A stretch of DNA of 64,000 bases from Niveomyces insectorum RCEF 264 (taxonomy: Eukaryota > Ascomycota > Sordariomycetes > Hypocreales > Cordycipitaceae). How positions within the stretch are numbered: position 1 is the stretch's first letter; every line of letters starts with the position of its first letter. A program made the translations under genes and the position numbers. This document shows, piece after piece, positions 43,780-55,133 of this stretch. The notes under the pieces were generated by a model. It ran no database searches. It saw only the letters and a program-made list of their open reading frames with translations, and was not told the DNA's origin. The stretch is taken from the NCBI GenBank assembly GCA_001636815.1, contig AZHD01000002.1:1060579-1124578 (forward strand), in the 5' to 3' direction.

Positions 43780-46413
43780 ATGGCTGCCCCAAAGGGGAAA
43801 AAAGCGGCGAAAAAACCGCTGCCGGTCAAGGACGACCGCAAGCTAAAGCGACAGAAAGAGATCGAGAGCATCGCCGCCCTGCAAAAGACCATCGACGACC
43901 TCGCGCCCGATTTTACCCCCACCCAGTTCACCGACCTGCCATTGTCCAAGCCGACGGCCGCCGGCCTGCGCGATTCCCACTTTGAGACCCTGACCGACAT
44001 TCAAGCGCGGGCGATCCCCACGGCGCTGCGCGGGACCGACATCCTGGGCGCCGCCAAGACGGGCAGCGGCAAGACGCTCGCATTCCTCGTGCCCGTGCTG
44101 GAGAAGCTGTACCGCGCGCGGTGGACCGAGTACGACGGACTGGGCGCACTCATCATTTCGCCGACGCGGGAGCTCTCGGCGCAGATCTTTGAGGTGCTGC
44201 GCAAGGTCGGCCGGCACCACGCGTTCTCGGCCGGCCTGGTCATCGGCGGCAAGAGCCTGCAGGAGGAGGCCGCGCGCGTCGGGCGCATGAACATTCTCGT
44301 GTGCACGCCGGGCCGCATGCTGCAGCATCTCGACCAGACCGCCAGCATGGACGTCGACAACCTGCAGATGCTCGTGCTCGACGAGGCCGACCGCATCCTC
44401 GACATGGGCTTCCAGAGCGCCGTGGACGCCCTCGTCGCGCACCTGCCGAAGCAGCGGCAGACGCTGCTTTTCAGCGCGACGCAGAGCAAGCGAGTCTCCG
44501 ACCTGGCGCGGCTCAGCCTGGCCAGCCCGGCCTACATCGCCGTCCACGAGGCCGCCGCCGCCGCCACGCCGACCCAGCTGCAGCAGCACTACGTGCTCAC
44601 CCCGCTGCCCGAGAAGCTCGACACGCTCTACGGCTTCATCCGAGCGAACCTGTCGACCAAGATGCTGGTCTTTTTCTCCTCGGGGAAACAGGTCCGCTTT
44701 GTCTACGAAGCGTTCCGCCACCTGCAGCCGGGCATCCCCCTGCTGCACCTGCACGGCCGGCAAAAGCAGATGGCGCGGCTCGAGATTCTGCGCCGCTTCG
44801 GGGCCGCCAAGCACGCGTGCCTCTTTGCCACGGACGTGGTCGCGCGCGGCGTCGACATCCCCATGGTCGACTGGGTTGTGCAGGTCGACTGCCCCGAGGA
44901 CGCCGACACGTACATCCACCGCAGCGGACGCACAGCGCGGTACGAGCGCGCCGGAAAGGCGATTCTGTTTTTGGACCCCAGCGAAGAGGCCGGCATGGTG
45001 GCGCGCCTGGCCCAGAAAAAGGTGCCCATCGCCAAGGTCAACGTGCGCGCCGGCAAGAAGACGAGCATCCGCGCGCAGCTGCAAAACATGTGCTTCCAGC
45101 AGCACGACGTCAAGTACTTGGCGCAGAAGGCGTTTGTCAGCTACACGCGGTCGGTGCACCTGCAGCGGGACAAGGAGGTGTTCCGGCTCGACGCGCTCGA
45201 TCTCGACGGGTTCGCGCAGAGCCTGGGCCTGGCGGGTGCGCCGCAGATCCGGTTCCGCCCGGGCGAGGACCTGAAAAAGTTCAAGAACGCCTCGCGGGCC
45301 GTCCTGTCCAGCGGGTCCGAGGAGGACGAGGACGACGACAACTCGGGATCCGACGCAGAACACGGTGACCGGGCCAAGAAGAGCAAAAAGAAGGGCGAGG
45401 TGCGCACCAAGGCGCAGCGCATGTTTGAGCGGACCAACCAGGACGTGCTCACACAACACTACCAAAAATTGATCGAAGACGACGACGGTGCGGAGGACAA
45501 TAGCGGTGATGACAACGATGGCGGTGACGGTGACGGTGACGCACCAAAATCTGGCGACAAGATGGCGGCGGCGGCGGCGGCGCTGGCCGACGATGCCGAC
45601 TTTTTCGCGACCAAGCGGGTCATGACGGACGATGCCTTGGCGCGGGCGGCGGGCCTGGAGGCGGCCGACGGGCCGGTGGCTGCAGCCAAGGCCAAAGTGC
45701 TCAGGCTCGGCGGTGAGAAGGAGCTGATCATCGACTCGAAGCGCCGCGAGAAGCTGCTGCAGTCGAAGAAGCAGCTGCTGCGCTTCAAGGGCACCGGCAA
45801 GAAGCTGGTCTTTGACGACGACGGCCGCGCGCACCCGCTGTACGAGCTGCAGGATGAGGCCACGTTCCGGCAGCAGGGCGCGCCCGAAGCGCAGCGGGCG
45901 CAGTTCGTGGACGCCGAGGCAGACCGCGTGCGCACGGCGGACGTGGACGACAAGGCGCGCCTCAAGGCGCTGCGGCGGGCGAAGAAACTGAAGCGCAAGG
46001 CACGGGAACGCGGCGAGGAGTGGGACGGGGATGTCGACGACGACGACGTCGACGACGACGGCGACGAAGGTGGCGGCGTGACCCTCGGCCGGTCGGTGTC
46101 TTTCGGAGACGACGGCGACGACGGACTGGCGCTGCTGCGGTCGCTGCCGCTTGCCGGCAGTGGAAAGCGAGTCGGCGAGGAAGTCGGCGTGGACGACGAA
46201 AACGACAACGAAAACGACAACGAACCGGCACGGCCACGCAAAAAGCAAAAGAAGTGGTTCCAAAAGGACGACAGCGACGACGACGAGGACGATACGGACG
46301 AGCGGGCCAAGACGAAGAAAGGCAAGGGCAAGACAAAGGTGTTCGAAGTGAACGCCATGCCGGAGAATCTGGAGGATCTCGAGGCGTTGGCAACTGGTCT
46401 TTTGGACGATTAG
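43780..46413 (+). CDS. DBP4: DBP4/DDX10, DEAD-box helicase of ribosome biogenesis
   Basis: Intronless; 877 residues. ATP-dependent RNA helicase that frees U14 snoRNA from pre-rRNA in yeast. Motifs in order: Q motif region FTDLPLSKPTAAGL, AAKTGSGKT (motif I), PTRELSAQ, TPGRMLQHL, LDEADRILDMGF (motif II), SATQSKRV (motif III), VVARGVDIP and HRSGRTARY (motif VI). A DUF4217-type segment with VSYTRSVHLQRDKEVF follows, typical of Dbp4. The C-terminal half is acidic and Lys-rich with Asp runs. The start is the ATG at 43780 giving a Lys-rich N-terminus. Yeast Dbp4 has 770 residues; the excess is in the acidic spacers. Confidence 0.95.
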   Translation: MAAPKGKKAAKKPLPVKDDRKLKRQKEIESIAALQKTIDDLAPDFTPTQFTDLPLSKPTAAGLRDSHFETLTDIQARAIPTALRGTDILGAAKTGSGKTLAFLVPVLEKLYRARWTEYDGLGALIISPTRELSAQIFEVLRKVGRHHAFSAGLVIGGKSLQEEAARVGRMNILVCTPGRMLQHLDQTASMDVDNLQMLVLDEADRILDMGFQSAVDALVAHLPKQRQTLLFSATQSKRVSDLARLSLASPAYIAVHEAAAAATPTQLQQHYVLTPLPEKLDTLYGFIRANLSTKMLVFFSSGKQVRFVYEAFRHLQPGIPLLHLHGRQKQMARLEILRRFGAAKHACLFATDVVARGVDIPMVDWVVQVDCPEDADTYIHRSGRTARYERAGKAILFLDPSEEAGMVARLAQKKVPIAKVNVRAGKKTSIRAQLQNMCFQQHDVKYLAQKAFVSYTRSVHLQRDKEVFRLDALDLDGFAQSLGLAGAPQIRFRPGEDLKKFKNASRAVLSSGSEEDEDDDNSGSDAEHGDRAKKSKKKGEVRTKAQRMFERTNQDVLTQHYQKLIEDDDGAEDNSGDDNDGGDGDGDAPKSGDKMAAAAAALADDADFFATKRVMTDDALARAAGLEAADGPVAAAKAKVLRLGGEKELIIDSKRREKLLQSKKQLLRFKGTGKKLVFDDDGRAHPLYELQDEATFRQQGAPEAQRAQFVDAEADRVRTADVDDKARLKALRRAKKLKRKARERGEEWDGDVDDDDVDDDGDEGGGVTLGRSVSFGDDGDDGLALLRSLPLAGSGKRVGEEVGVDDENDNENDNEPARPRKKQKKWFQKDDSDDDEDDTDERAKTKKGKGKTKVFEVNAMPENLEDLEALATGLLDD

Positions 46414-46882
46414 ATCCGTGTTGTGTCGTCGTCGTCGTCGTTGTTGTTGTTATTGATTTTTGTTGTTTTAGGTTTTTGGGTTTTCTTTTTATATCCTGCG
46501 GTACCTGGGCTGGGCAAAACTTTTGCATCATCTACATATGCGAACTGGCATCTTGGCGTAACAAAATCAAAAAAACAGAGCATTCCTATTCCGGCTTTTC
46601 ATTCGTTTCTCATACTTTGTAAATCGATATACGACATGAATGACGAGCTCAGACCATCGCGTGACAAACAAAACAGAAACAAGAAAATCAGAAAGCAGAA
46701 GCAAAACGCCTTGGCTCCGGCCAGGTCATGTCGAAAGTCCTCCTCCCCCCGTCCTTTCACAAAAACATTGCTCGGGTATTTTCCGTTTGCCCGAAACGCC
46801 GCCGCCAAAAAAAAAAGAAGAAAGGAAAAGACAAAGCCTCCCTCCCATGTCGTTCACACATCAGAACATCCAAATTTCTCTC
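46414..46882. other. Tail-to-tail gap between DBP4 and the SUN gene
   Basis: A 469-base region of 3' flanks. A CGT/TTG trinucleotide run lies at about 46425-46455, just after the DBP4 stop. No gene seen. Confidence 0.7.
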
Positions 46883-48936
46883 CTATTCCACCACATCCGG
46901 CCGCGCCTTTCCGTACAGGCGCAGACGGTAAAAACACGTGTGGTCTGTGTCGCCGTAATTCGTCAAGGCGCGCACCACTATGTGGTCCGTGACGATGTCA
47001 AGCGTTTCGAGATCGGGCGACAACCGGAACACCTGTACTTCGCCGCCGCTGCCTCCGCCGCCTGCACCGCCACCACCACCGCTGTTGGGGCTCTGGCTCT
47101 CTCCATCATCCAGGGTCGGCGACTCGTACGTAAACGCACCAATCTTGACAAACCCCCAGCCCTGCAGTTTGTTCTGCATGTTGGTGTCGGGGAAGTGGTG
47201 CGAGCTCCAGTCTTGCAGCAACTGCCGCTGATTGTATTCCGTGATCTGCACCCACACTTCAAGGTCCTTCGGCATGGCCCCCGGATCCAGCGTCGCGGAC
47301 GGGTTGATGTGTTCCACGACGAAGTACTGCGGAAGAATGCGCAGGCCTAGCTTGATGGCAATGTCCGCAGTGTTTTGGTCGGTTTTCGCGCCATGGCGCT
47401 GGGTGCTCCCCGTGTTGCTGCCCGTGGTGGCGGCACACCAGCAGTCGCCGTCCTGCTCCCACTGTTCAAAGGCGACGGAGCCCCGCAGCGAACCGGGCAC
47501 CAGCCGCGCGTCCGCCGCACCCCGGCCACTGTCGTCGTTGCCGCCACCAGCGCCACCGTGCCCGCCTCCGCCCTGTTGACGGCGCCAAAAGAACGGCTTA
47601 AAGGGGCTGTACGACGGGCTGGAGAAGTGGTGATTGAACGCGGCGCCTGAGTTGATCGTGAAAAAGTTGACTTGGTTGATGAGGTTGCGGCTCCAGTCGG
47701 CCTTGATTTTGCCCCGCGCCATCGCCTCGAGCTGCGCGTCGCTGACGCCCTTGCGCACCAAGCGGTCGACCAGATTCATGATTTCTTGTCGGCTCATAAC
47801 ACTCTCACGAACAACATTGTCCGCCCCCGTGCCTGTAGGGGGCGACAACCCGGAGGGGTGGATAGCGCGTATCGACGAAACCGCCGACGCGGCGGTCCTC
47901 GCGAGCTCAATAACGCGCGCCTCCAAATCGGCCAACTCGCCTTTGATCTCCACGCGGTGCTCCACGAAGCTATTCTGCAAGATCTGCAAAAAATCTTTCC
48001 GCGAGACGATCACTTCGCGCGCCTGATCAGACGACGCCATTTTCCGTGCCAACGTGGCCAGCTGCTCGTCGGACAGTTGCTCGACGACCGCGCCGTAGTC
48101 CGGCAGCGGTGAGAATGGCGCAGTGCCGGGCTCAGGTCCAACGTCGCCCAAAATGTCCCTAACTTTGTTCTGGTTCCTGCGGAGCCATGCTTCCCACGAC
48201 TTGGACAGCGTTGTCTCTGCAATTGTCTCCACGTCCCGCACGGACAGGGCCTTGGCCTTGGGGTCAGGCAGCATGCCGGACGCCTCAAGTTGGTGCTTCA
48301 GCGCGGTCCACTGTAAATCAGAAACGGCCAACGAGCCATCTGTGCGCTGGATCAACGTGAAGATGTCCCTGTCGGCCTGGATGCTGTCTTTGAGAGCGTG
48401 CCAAAACTCTTGGGTGATGACCGGTCGGCCGCGCCTATCGAGCTCCATGTGTACCACGGCCGGCAAGATTCGGTTAATTCGTTCGAGGGAATCGCTGTTG
48501 AGGCGTTGCATGTGCTTCACCTGCGCGACTTCGTTGGCATGGGCGAGGATGAGGCCGTTCATCTTTGCAAAGTCCTCGTCGCTGATGGCGCCCAGCGGGT
48601 GAATGAGCACATAGGGCACGAACTGGCGCAAATTGCTGCGCCAGTCGCGACCGTACCAGTGCAGCCGGTTGTCCATCCTGTAGCCACTGTATAGCTCGGG
48701 CGGCGACGTAGAGAGGACAAACACCCGGACCGCCAAAGCGCCTAGGACGATCAACGTAATGGCCATAGCCACGAGACGCGTGAGCTGACCGACGTCTTTA
48801 ATGTAACCCCATAAGCCCTTTCTCCGTTGTGGAGGCGCTGGAGCCCACCCATCGGCATCCGCCGGCCGTGGAGGCGCTTGCGCCTTACGCTGCTGCTTCT
48901 TTTGGACGGCTGGGGCTGGACGTGCCTGCTGTTTAG

Positions 48937-48967
<31 letters not shown>

Positions 48968-50249
48968 GTCTGCTGCCGCTCTTCTTCCAAAAATGCTTCG
49001 GGATGACACTGGAGCTTCCAAATCTTTGTCGTTCATGGCTAGCTCGTCTTCAGTGGGATCGTGTGTCGAAGTTTTGAAAATATTTCGCCGGGCACGGACA
49101 CCTGCCCCGGGCGTGGCGACGCGAGACTTAACCGCTCTCAGACCACGCCGGGCAGCCGTTGTCGATGATGAGGCAGCAGCCGGCTGTCCGGCGGCCGGCT
49201 CAGCCTGCGCAGTTTCGTGCTGAGAAGACATTGCGTTGGCCGGAGCCAGTGCCTTCGAAGCACGCCGTGTTGCTGGCGGATTTGCGGCACTCGGAGCCGG
49301 CTCGTTGGTCTCGGTCGGCGGGCGGTGTTCTAGCCCAGAACGTATGAAGTTGAGCTGTGGGTAGGCTCGCCGAAGTTCTTCTTCAATCGCGTCTTCGTAC
49401 GTAGTGGTAGAGATCAGACCGGCGGAGTGAAGAAACTTATTGAGGTAGTGGGATGCCTTCGAGACCACGCTGGCTGACCTTGGCGGCAACTCCGGAGTGA
49501 ATATTCGCGTCTCAGCGTAAATCCTTTCTTGTTCGACAATCCTCCATATTTGCTCGTCAGTTAAGTTATTCAAAAGTCTTTCCATTTGTCTATTGCCAGC
49601 CGAGCGCGACTTGATCAAAGACCGCAGCCGCCTGTGGGGGTCTTCAGATTGTTCTTGAGAAAGTCAGACATGCAAAACACAAGCGAAGATAGAACAGAAC
49701 AAAACAAAGCAAAACAAAACAAAAATATCAGGCAAACTCACGCGGACGACTGTCTTGCTTGGGTGGCTCCGGACGGGGCTCTTCGTTCGCCCCGGGCGTC
49801 GTCACCAGCTCAACGGACTCGAGCGTCTCGTCGCGTCGCTCGTGTGCGCCGGCTTCTCCCTCTCCCTCTTCTTCTTGTTCTTTGTCGTTTTCTTCGTCGC
49901 CGCGTGCAACAGCAACACGGCCCTGTCGACTGTTCTCGCCATCTGCTGTCCGGCGCTGCAGCTCGGCCTCGCGTTCGGCGCGCTCGCGCGCGTCGTTCAC
50001 ATTGTCCTGCTCGACCGCGTCGACCACGTGGTTGAGGGCGCTGGTGAGATTGTACCGCTGGCGTGCGACATTCTGCCGCGCAGGCACTACGGTCGGTGGA
50101 GAGCCATAGGTGGAGCTGTACTTGGCCGGGCCAGGGGACATGCCCCGACCGACGTTTGTATGGACATTGCCGAGCGGGCCGCCGGCCTCGGAGCTGTTGT
50201 CAAACAAGCGGCTCGAGGACGACACCCGTCCTGCTCGTCGCGGAGGCAT
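46883..50249 (-). CDS. SAD1: Sad1-like SUN-domain nuclear envelope protein
   Basis: Inner-nuclear-membrane half of the LINC bridge that ties the spindle pole body and chromatin to the cytoskeleton. Exons 49742-50249 and 46883-49653 give about 1,092 residues. The nucleoplasmic N-terminus is disordered and Arg/Glu-rich. It has a Sad1-typical RRLRSLIKSRSAGNRQ block, an Ala run (from a TGC repeat) and one transmembrane helix (about 462-483, LVAMAITLIVLGAL). A lumenal region with helical segments leads to the C-terminal SUN domain (about 930-1090: ADIAIKLGLRILPQYFVVEHI, WGFVKIGAFTY, HTCFYRLRLYG). The acceptor at 49654 is one of two in-phase options; the other, at about 49640, would drop a few residues. 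S. pombe Sad1 is about half this length. Confidence 0.88.
48938..48967 (+). repeat. (TGC)10 trinucleotide repeat coding poly-Ala in the SUN protein
   Basis: Ten perfect TGC units, read on the minus strand as GCA codons, giving an alanine run between the Sad1 N-terminal block and the membrane helix. Confidence 0.95.
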
Positions 50250-51625
50250 GTTGGGGAGGTGAAGCCAACAGGACGACTGTTATTCTCTGCTCTTCTCTAT
50301 CACTCTCGTTGCCGTTCTTCCCTCGACGTGCTATTTGATGCAAATCGTGCCGAACCGTCGTCGCGATGCGCACCACTTGAAGCTGTCTGATCGTGATGCA
50401 ATGAGCTCCCCGAGTTGCGTGGTAATGAGGAAGGCGCGTGCATTGAAAGACAACTGGTTACGGTGTCGGACGCGAGGTGTTGCGAAATATAAACCAGCAA
50501 AGCGATATGTCGGTGAGGTGGCTGCAGCGACGGCGACGGAGGTCGTGAAACGGCCCAGTTGGCCCGCTGCGCAAAGCTTCGTATACTGAAACAACCGTAA
50601 ACGATGACAGAGTCGTCGATCTCTTTGTTGTCGAGTCCCGGAAACGGAGAGGACCGCAGAGACCAACGGAAGGAAAGAAAACAAAGAAACCCGAAAAAGA
50701 AAAAGAAAAGAAACAAAAGCGGAACAGCGCCCCGGGAAGAAAGGGAAAAAAAAGAAACAACAATAGAGTGCTTAATTTAGAAAGCCAATCTAAACTCTGT
50801 ATCCATTTTTGCTTTTTTTTCTTCCTTTTCTTCTTTGTGCGTCGTCGCTGTCCAGCAGCAGGTTGGCTGGGAAAATGGTAGGTTGAGGAAGTGTTTGGTG
50901 GGTTTGGTGATGCTTCAAAGCTATTCGCCTTTTTACCGTCTTTTCTCTTTTCTTTCACGCGTCGCCAGGCTCGGCGCGTCCGTGCTTTCGTAGTTGTTGA
51001 CCCGCTAACCACATGCGGAACAAGCCCACGAATGCTGGGGAGCTATTGTAGTTCCCCGCTGTGTGGAAGAAAGGAAGGAACGAACATGCAACGAACGATT
51101 CTTCTGCAACTCGTCGGCCAACGAAAAGCTTGGTTTCCTTTTTCGGTCCTTTCTTATTGCAGACGTACAGGAAGGTGCAGATCAATTGTCTGTATGACCT
51201 TCCTATTCAGGACTATTGTAGACCCCGTTTACAAGGTTAGTCGCAGTAACGGTGCGTCTGCTTTTGTGCATGTCGGATTGGCCAATAAACGGCGAGACGC
51301 AATTTTACCCGTGTAAAAAACATCGAGAACTCTCGAAGGCATCTTCGCCGTAACCCATCGCGTCTTCGCTACAACATCCCACCGAGGATCGTCGCAAGTC
51401 CCCTTTTCCCACCACTTACGACCCTGCATTAACCCAGGCGGCGACAGCGCACGTAGATACCCCCTCCCTGCAGCTGGCGTGTATTTGTAGTCAGCTTTTG
51501 CGCAGCGCCTTTTCTTCCTTTTCCTCGTTCTTTCGAGCTTCCTCTTCGCCCAACCATTTGTCGCATCCGACAGCAACATCAATTGACCGCTTCGCAAGCG
51601 ATTCACAAGCCAATCCGCTAGGACA
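50250..51625. other. Shared upstream region of the SUN gene and UDP-glucose 4-epimerase
   Basis: About 1.4 kb head-to-head. It has an A/G-rich tract (50690-50760) and a CCAAT motif near 51280 on the plus strand, about 345 bases before the epimerase. No gene or RNA recognised. Confidence 0.65.
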
Positions 51626-53000
51626 ATGGTCGTCGGAACCGTCTTGGTAACCGGGTAAGCCAAGCTTTCTTTGCCCCCCATGAAGCTCCCCCCTCCCCCA
51701 CCTTCGTCAACTTGGGACCCATACAAGGCCATCTTCTCCGGTTCCTCTGTTGATGCGACTTTGCCGTTGGTTTGGCCGCGGTTGTCATGCGGTGTACAAC
51801 GACTTATAACTACCTGTGTGCAGTGGTACCGGCTACATCGGTTCGTTCACGTCTCTTGCCCTGCTCCAGAACGACTACGATGTCGTGATCGTCGACAACC
51901 TCTACAACTCGTCCGTGGTCGCGCTCGACCGCATCGAGCTCATCTGCGGCCGGCGCCCCGTCTTTCACCAGGCCGACGTCACCGACGAAGCCGCCCTCGA
52001 CCGCGTCTTTGCCGCCCACCCGGCCATTGACAGCGTCATCCACTTCGCCGCGCTCAAGGCCGTCGGCGAGTCCGCCGAGATCCCCCTCGAGTACTACCGC
52101 GTCAACGTCGGCGGCAGCATCACGCTGCTGCGCGTCATGAGCCGGCACAACGTGGGCACCGTCGTGTTCTCGTCGTCCGCCACCGTCTACGGCGACGCCA
52201 CCCGTTTCCCCAACATGATCCCCATCCCCGAGACCTGCCCGCTGGGACCGACCAACACGTACGGCCGGACCAAGTCCATGATCGAGGCCGTCATCACGGA
52301 CCACATCGCCGCGCAGCGCCACCACGCGCAGAAGACAAGCACCACGTCCCCCGACACGTGGAACGGCGCCCTGCTGCGCTACTTCAACCCGGCCGGCGCG
52401 CACCCGTCGGGCCTCATGGGCGAGGACCCGCAGGGCGTACCGTACAACCTGCTGCCGCTGCTGGGCAAGGTTGCCACAGGCGACCGCGACAAGCTGCTCG
52501 TTTTTGGTGACGGTAGATTTTTTTTATTTATTCTTCGTTCTTTATTCTTTGTTCCTTGTTCTTTTTTTTTCGCCGTGCCCAAGCTAACACGGTCAGACTA
52601 CGCCTCGCGGGACGGCACGGCCATCCGCGACTACATTCACGTCCTCGATCTTGCCCGCGGCCACATCGCCGCCCTGGAGTACCTGCGGACGCACAGGCCC
52701 GGCCTGAAGATTTGGAACCTCGGCTCGGGCCGGGGTAGCACGGTGTTCGAGATCATCCGGGCCTTCAACCACGCCGTCGGCCGCGAGCTGCCGTACGAGG
52801 TGGTTCCACGGCGCCCCGGCGACGTGCTGGACCTGACGGCGAACCCGTCGCTGGCCAACCACGAGCTGCAGTGGAAGACGGAGCTGACGGTGGCGGACGC
52901 CTGCGCCGACCTGTGGCGGTGGGTCGAGAACAATCCAAAGGGCTACCGGCAAGACCCCCCGGCAGCGCTGCTGGAAGCAGTGAAGAGCAAGAAGGCGTAG
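51626..53000 (+). CDS. GALE: UDP-glucose 4-epimerase
   Basis: Interconverts UDP-glucose and UDP-galactose (Leloir pathway and galactose-containing glycans). Exons 51626-51654, 51824-52512 and 52597-53000 give 373 residues. The NAD-binding GGTGYIGS is split by the first intron, which lies after only 29 coding bases. The SDR catalytic residues are the Ser in FSSSATVYGD and the Tyr/Lys pair in YGRTK. The late DYIHVLDLARGH and NLGSGRGSTVFEII segments fit the extended-SDR epimerases. No mutarotase domain is fused, unlike budding-yeast Gal10. No galactose kinase or transferase gene lies in the window. Confidence 0.95.
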
Positions 53001-53528
53001 GCCTTGCTGGTACCCCTGTCAAATCCCCCCTTTCCAAACCTCTCCTACCGATAGATTTGTGCGAACAATTTCTGAGCATATTAGGTGGCATGATAAAAAA
53101 AAAAGAGGTCACGTCTTTTATGACTGAGAAAGAGAAACATAGAACAAAATGATTGGCTAGAATCGTTTTTCTTTGATTTACGGTTTTCTAATTGAGAATA
53201 GTTGACAGCTCACAATGATAAACGTGCAGAAAACGGTGCACATGTCACAGGGCGTTCAAACCGATACGGCGGCAGGGACGTCCGCACTCGGAGGCGCCTA
53301 TCAACGGCGGCCGAACGGCCCGATAGCGCGCCGCCCCTCCACACTGCAATACGGGTTTCGCCCCCCTCGTATGCATTCGCCGTCTTTGATCACGTCTTCG
53401 GATGAAAAACGTCGTAGATCATCCATAAAAGAATACCGCAGTCACCTTGTCAATGTTTTCTTGAAGTTGAGGACAACTTCGGAACGGACCCTCTTTCTTT
53501 CGCGCCAAACTCGCTACACACAAACACA
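53001..53528. other. Intergenic region between the epimerase and D-amino-acid oxidase
   Basis: A 528-base gap between plus-strand genes with the oxidase upstream region. A short ORF from about 53215 overlaps the oxidase start but lacks similarity and is not called. Confidence 0.7.
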
Positions 53529-54964
53529 ATGCCCAACATTGTCGTCGTCGGGTACGCACTCCTCATCCTTGTAACGAAACCCTGATATAGCAGAAGACCA
53601 CGCTCACCAGAAGTTTCCTAGTGCTGGCGTAGCGGGCTTGACTTCGGCCTTGCTGCTCTCCCGCAACAAAAACAACCATGTCGCCGTGGTGGCGCGGCAC
53701 ATGCCGGGCGACTACGACATCGAATACACGTCGCCGTGGGCCGGGGCCGACGTACTGCCGTATGGGAGCTCATTTTAACCTGCCAAAAAGCCTGTCAACC
53801 ATGGCGTAAGAAAAAAAAAAAAGAGAATTTCCTTTGCTAACATGTGCAATGCTAGGATGAACCCCGCGTCCGAGAGCCGGTGGGAGCGCAGAACGTGGCC
53901 CGAGCTGAAGCGACTGGCGACCGATGTCCCCGAGGCTGGCATTCATTTCCAAAGTGGGCGCTCGTTCCGTTCAATGATCACGAACTGAGGGATGCTTACT
54001 GTTCCCGTATTTTTTTTTTATAGAGACCCGCGTCTTGCGCCGCGAGACGCAGTCCGCAGGGGCCCCTGCCCCGGTCAGGGTGTCGCACGCCATCTCTGAA
54101 AAGGATCCCTGGTACCGTACGCTGTTTGACGACTACCGCGTTCTGGGCCCAGCGGAGGTGCCGCAGGGGTACGCGTCCGGGGCCGAGTTCACGTCCGCGT
54201 GCATCAACCCGATGCTGTACTTGCCGTGGCTGGTGGGCGAGTGCCGCAAGCAGGGGGTCGTGTTCCGGCGGGCCGTGCTCCGGCACATCGCCGAGGCCGC
54301 ATCCTACGGCGGGCTGCGTGTGGCCGCCGACGGTACCACCGAGCGTCCAGAGACGGGAACGGCGACGGCGACACCGCCTCCTATCGTGGTCAACTGCACT
54401 GGCGTGCTGGCCTGCCGCCTCGGCGGCGTCATGGACGCGGCCGTCCAGCCCGCGCGCGGCCAGACGGTCGTCGTGCGCAACGAGCTCACGCCCATGCTGG
54501 CGGTCGACCGCACGGGAGACGACGCCCACCCGGACGAGTCTCTGTACAACATGATGCGGGCCAGCGGTGGTGGCACCGTGATCGGCGGCACGTACCAGCT
54601 GGGCAACTGGGCCGCCACGCCCGACCCCAACACGACGACACGCCTGCTGGCGCGCATGGTCGCGACGCACCCGCAGCTCCAGGGCCGCAGCGTCGCGGAC
54701 CTGGACGTGATCCGGATCGGCGTCGGCTTGCGGCCGTACCGGGCCGGCGGCGTGCGGCTCGTGGCGGAGCGCATGACCGGGCCCGCCGGCACCGGCACCG
54801 ACGACGACGACGACGGATTTTGGGTGGTGCACAACTACGGGCACGCGGGCTGGGGCTACCAAGGGTCGTACGGGTGTGCCGAGCGCGTGGTGGAGCTGGT
54901 GGAGGCGGTCGTGACGGGGCGTGCGACGAGCGAGCCCCTGGGCAGCAGCAAAAGCAAATTGTGA
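53529..54964 (+). CDS. D-amino-acid oxidase, peroxisomal
   Basis: FAD enzyme that deaminates D-amino acids to keto acids, ammonia and hydrogen peroxide. Exons 53529-53551, 53622-53759, 53856-53953 and 54024-54964 join in frame to 399 residues. The first exon is 23 bases and, with the second, encodes the FAD-binding VVGAGVAGL. EYTSPWAGADVLP and RWERRTWPEL are conserved. The family signature near the C-terminus reads VVHNYGHAGWGYQGSYGCA, with RPYRAGGVRL before it. The protein ends in SKL, a perfect type 1 peroxisomal targeting signal, which supports the frame and stop. D-aspartate oxidase is a close relative and cannot be excluded from sequence alone. Confidence 0.93.
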
Positions 54965-55133
54965 TTAGTCAGCATATTCCATGCAAAATGTTCCGACCCG
55001 TTAATTTATGGGGGCGATGCGTTGTCCCATAATGGAACAACACCTGTAAGCTTTTTAGCCTCACGTTGTCTTAGACGACAACTACCATCTGCACCAAACG
55101 AAAACGTTTTCGTGATAAAAAAGGGCCCACGCC

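Noticed and set aside
51626..54964. A galactose or amino-acid catabolic gene cluster formed by the epimerase and D-amino-acid oxidase
   Set aside because: No kinase, transferase, regulator or transporter of either pathway is adjacent; the neighbours are ALG3 and a SUN gene.
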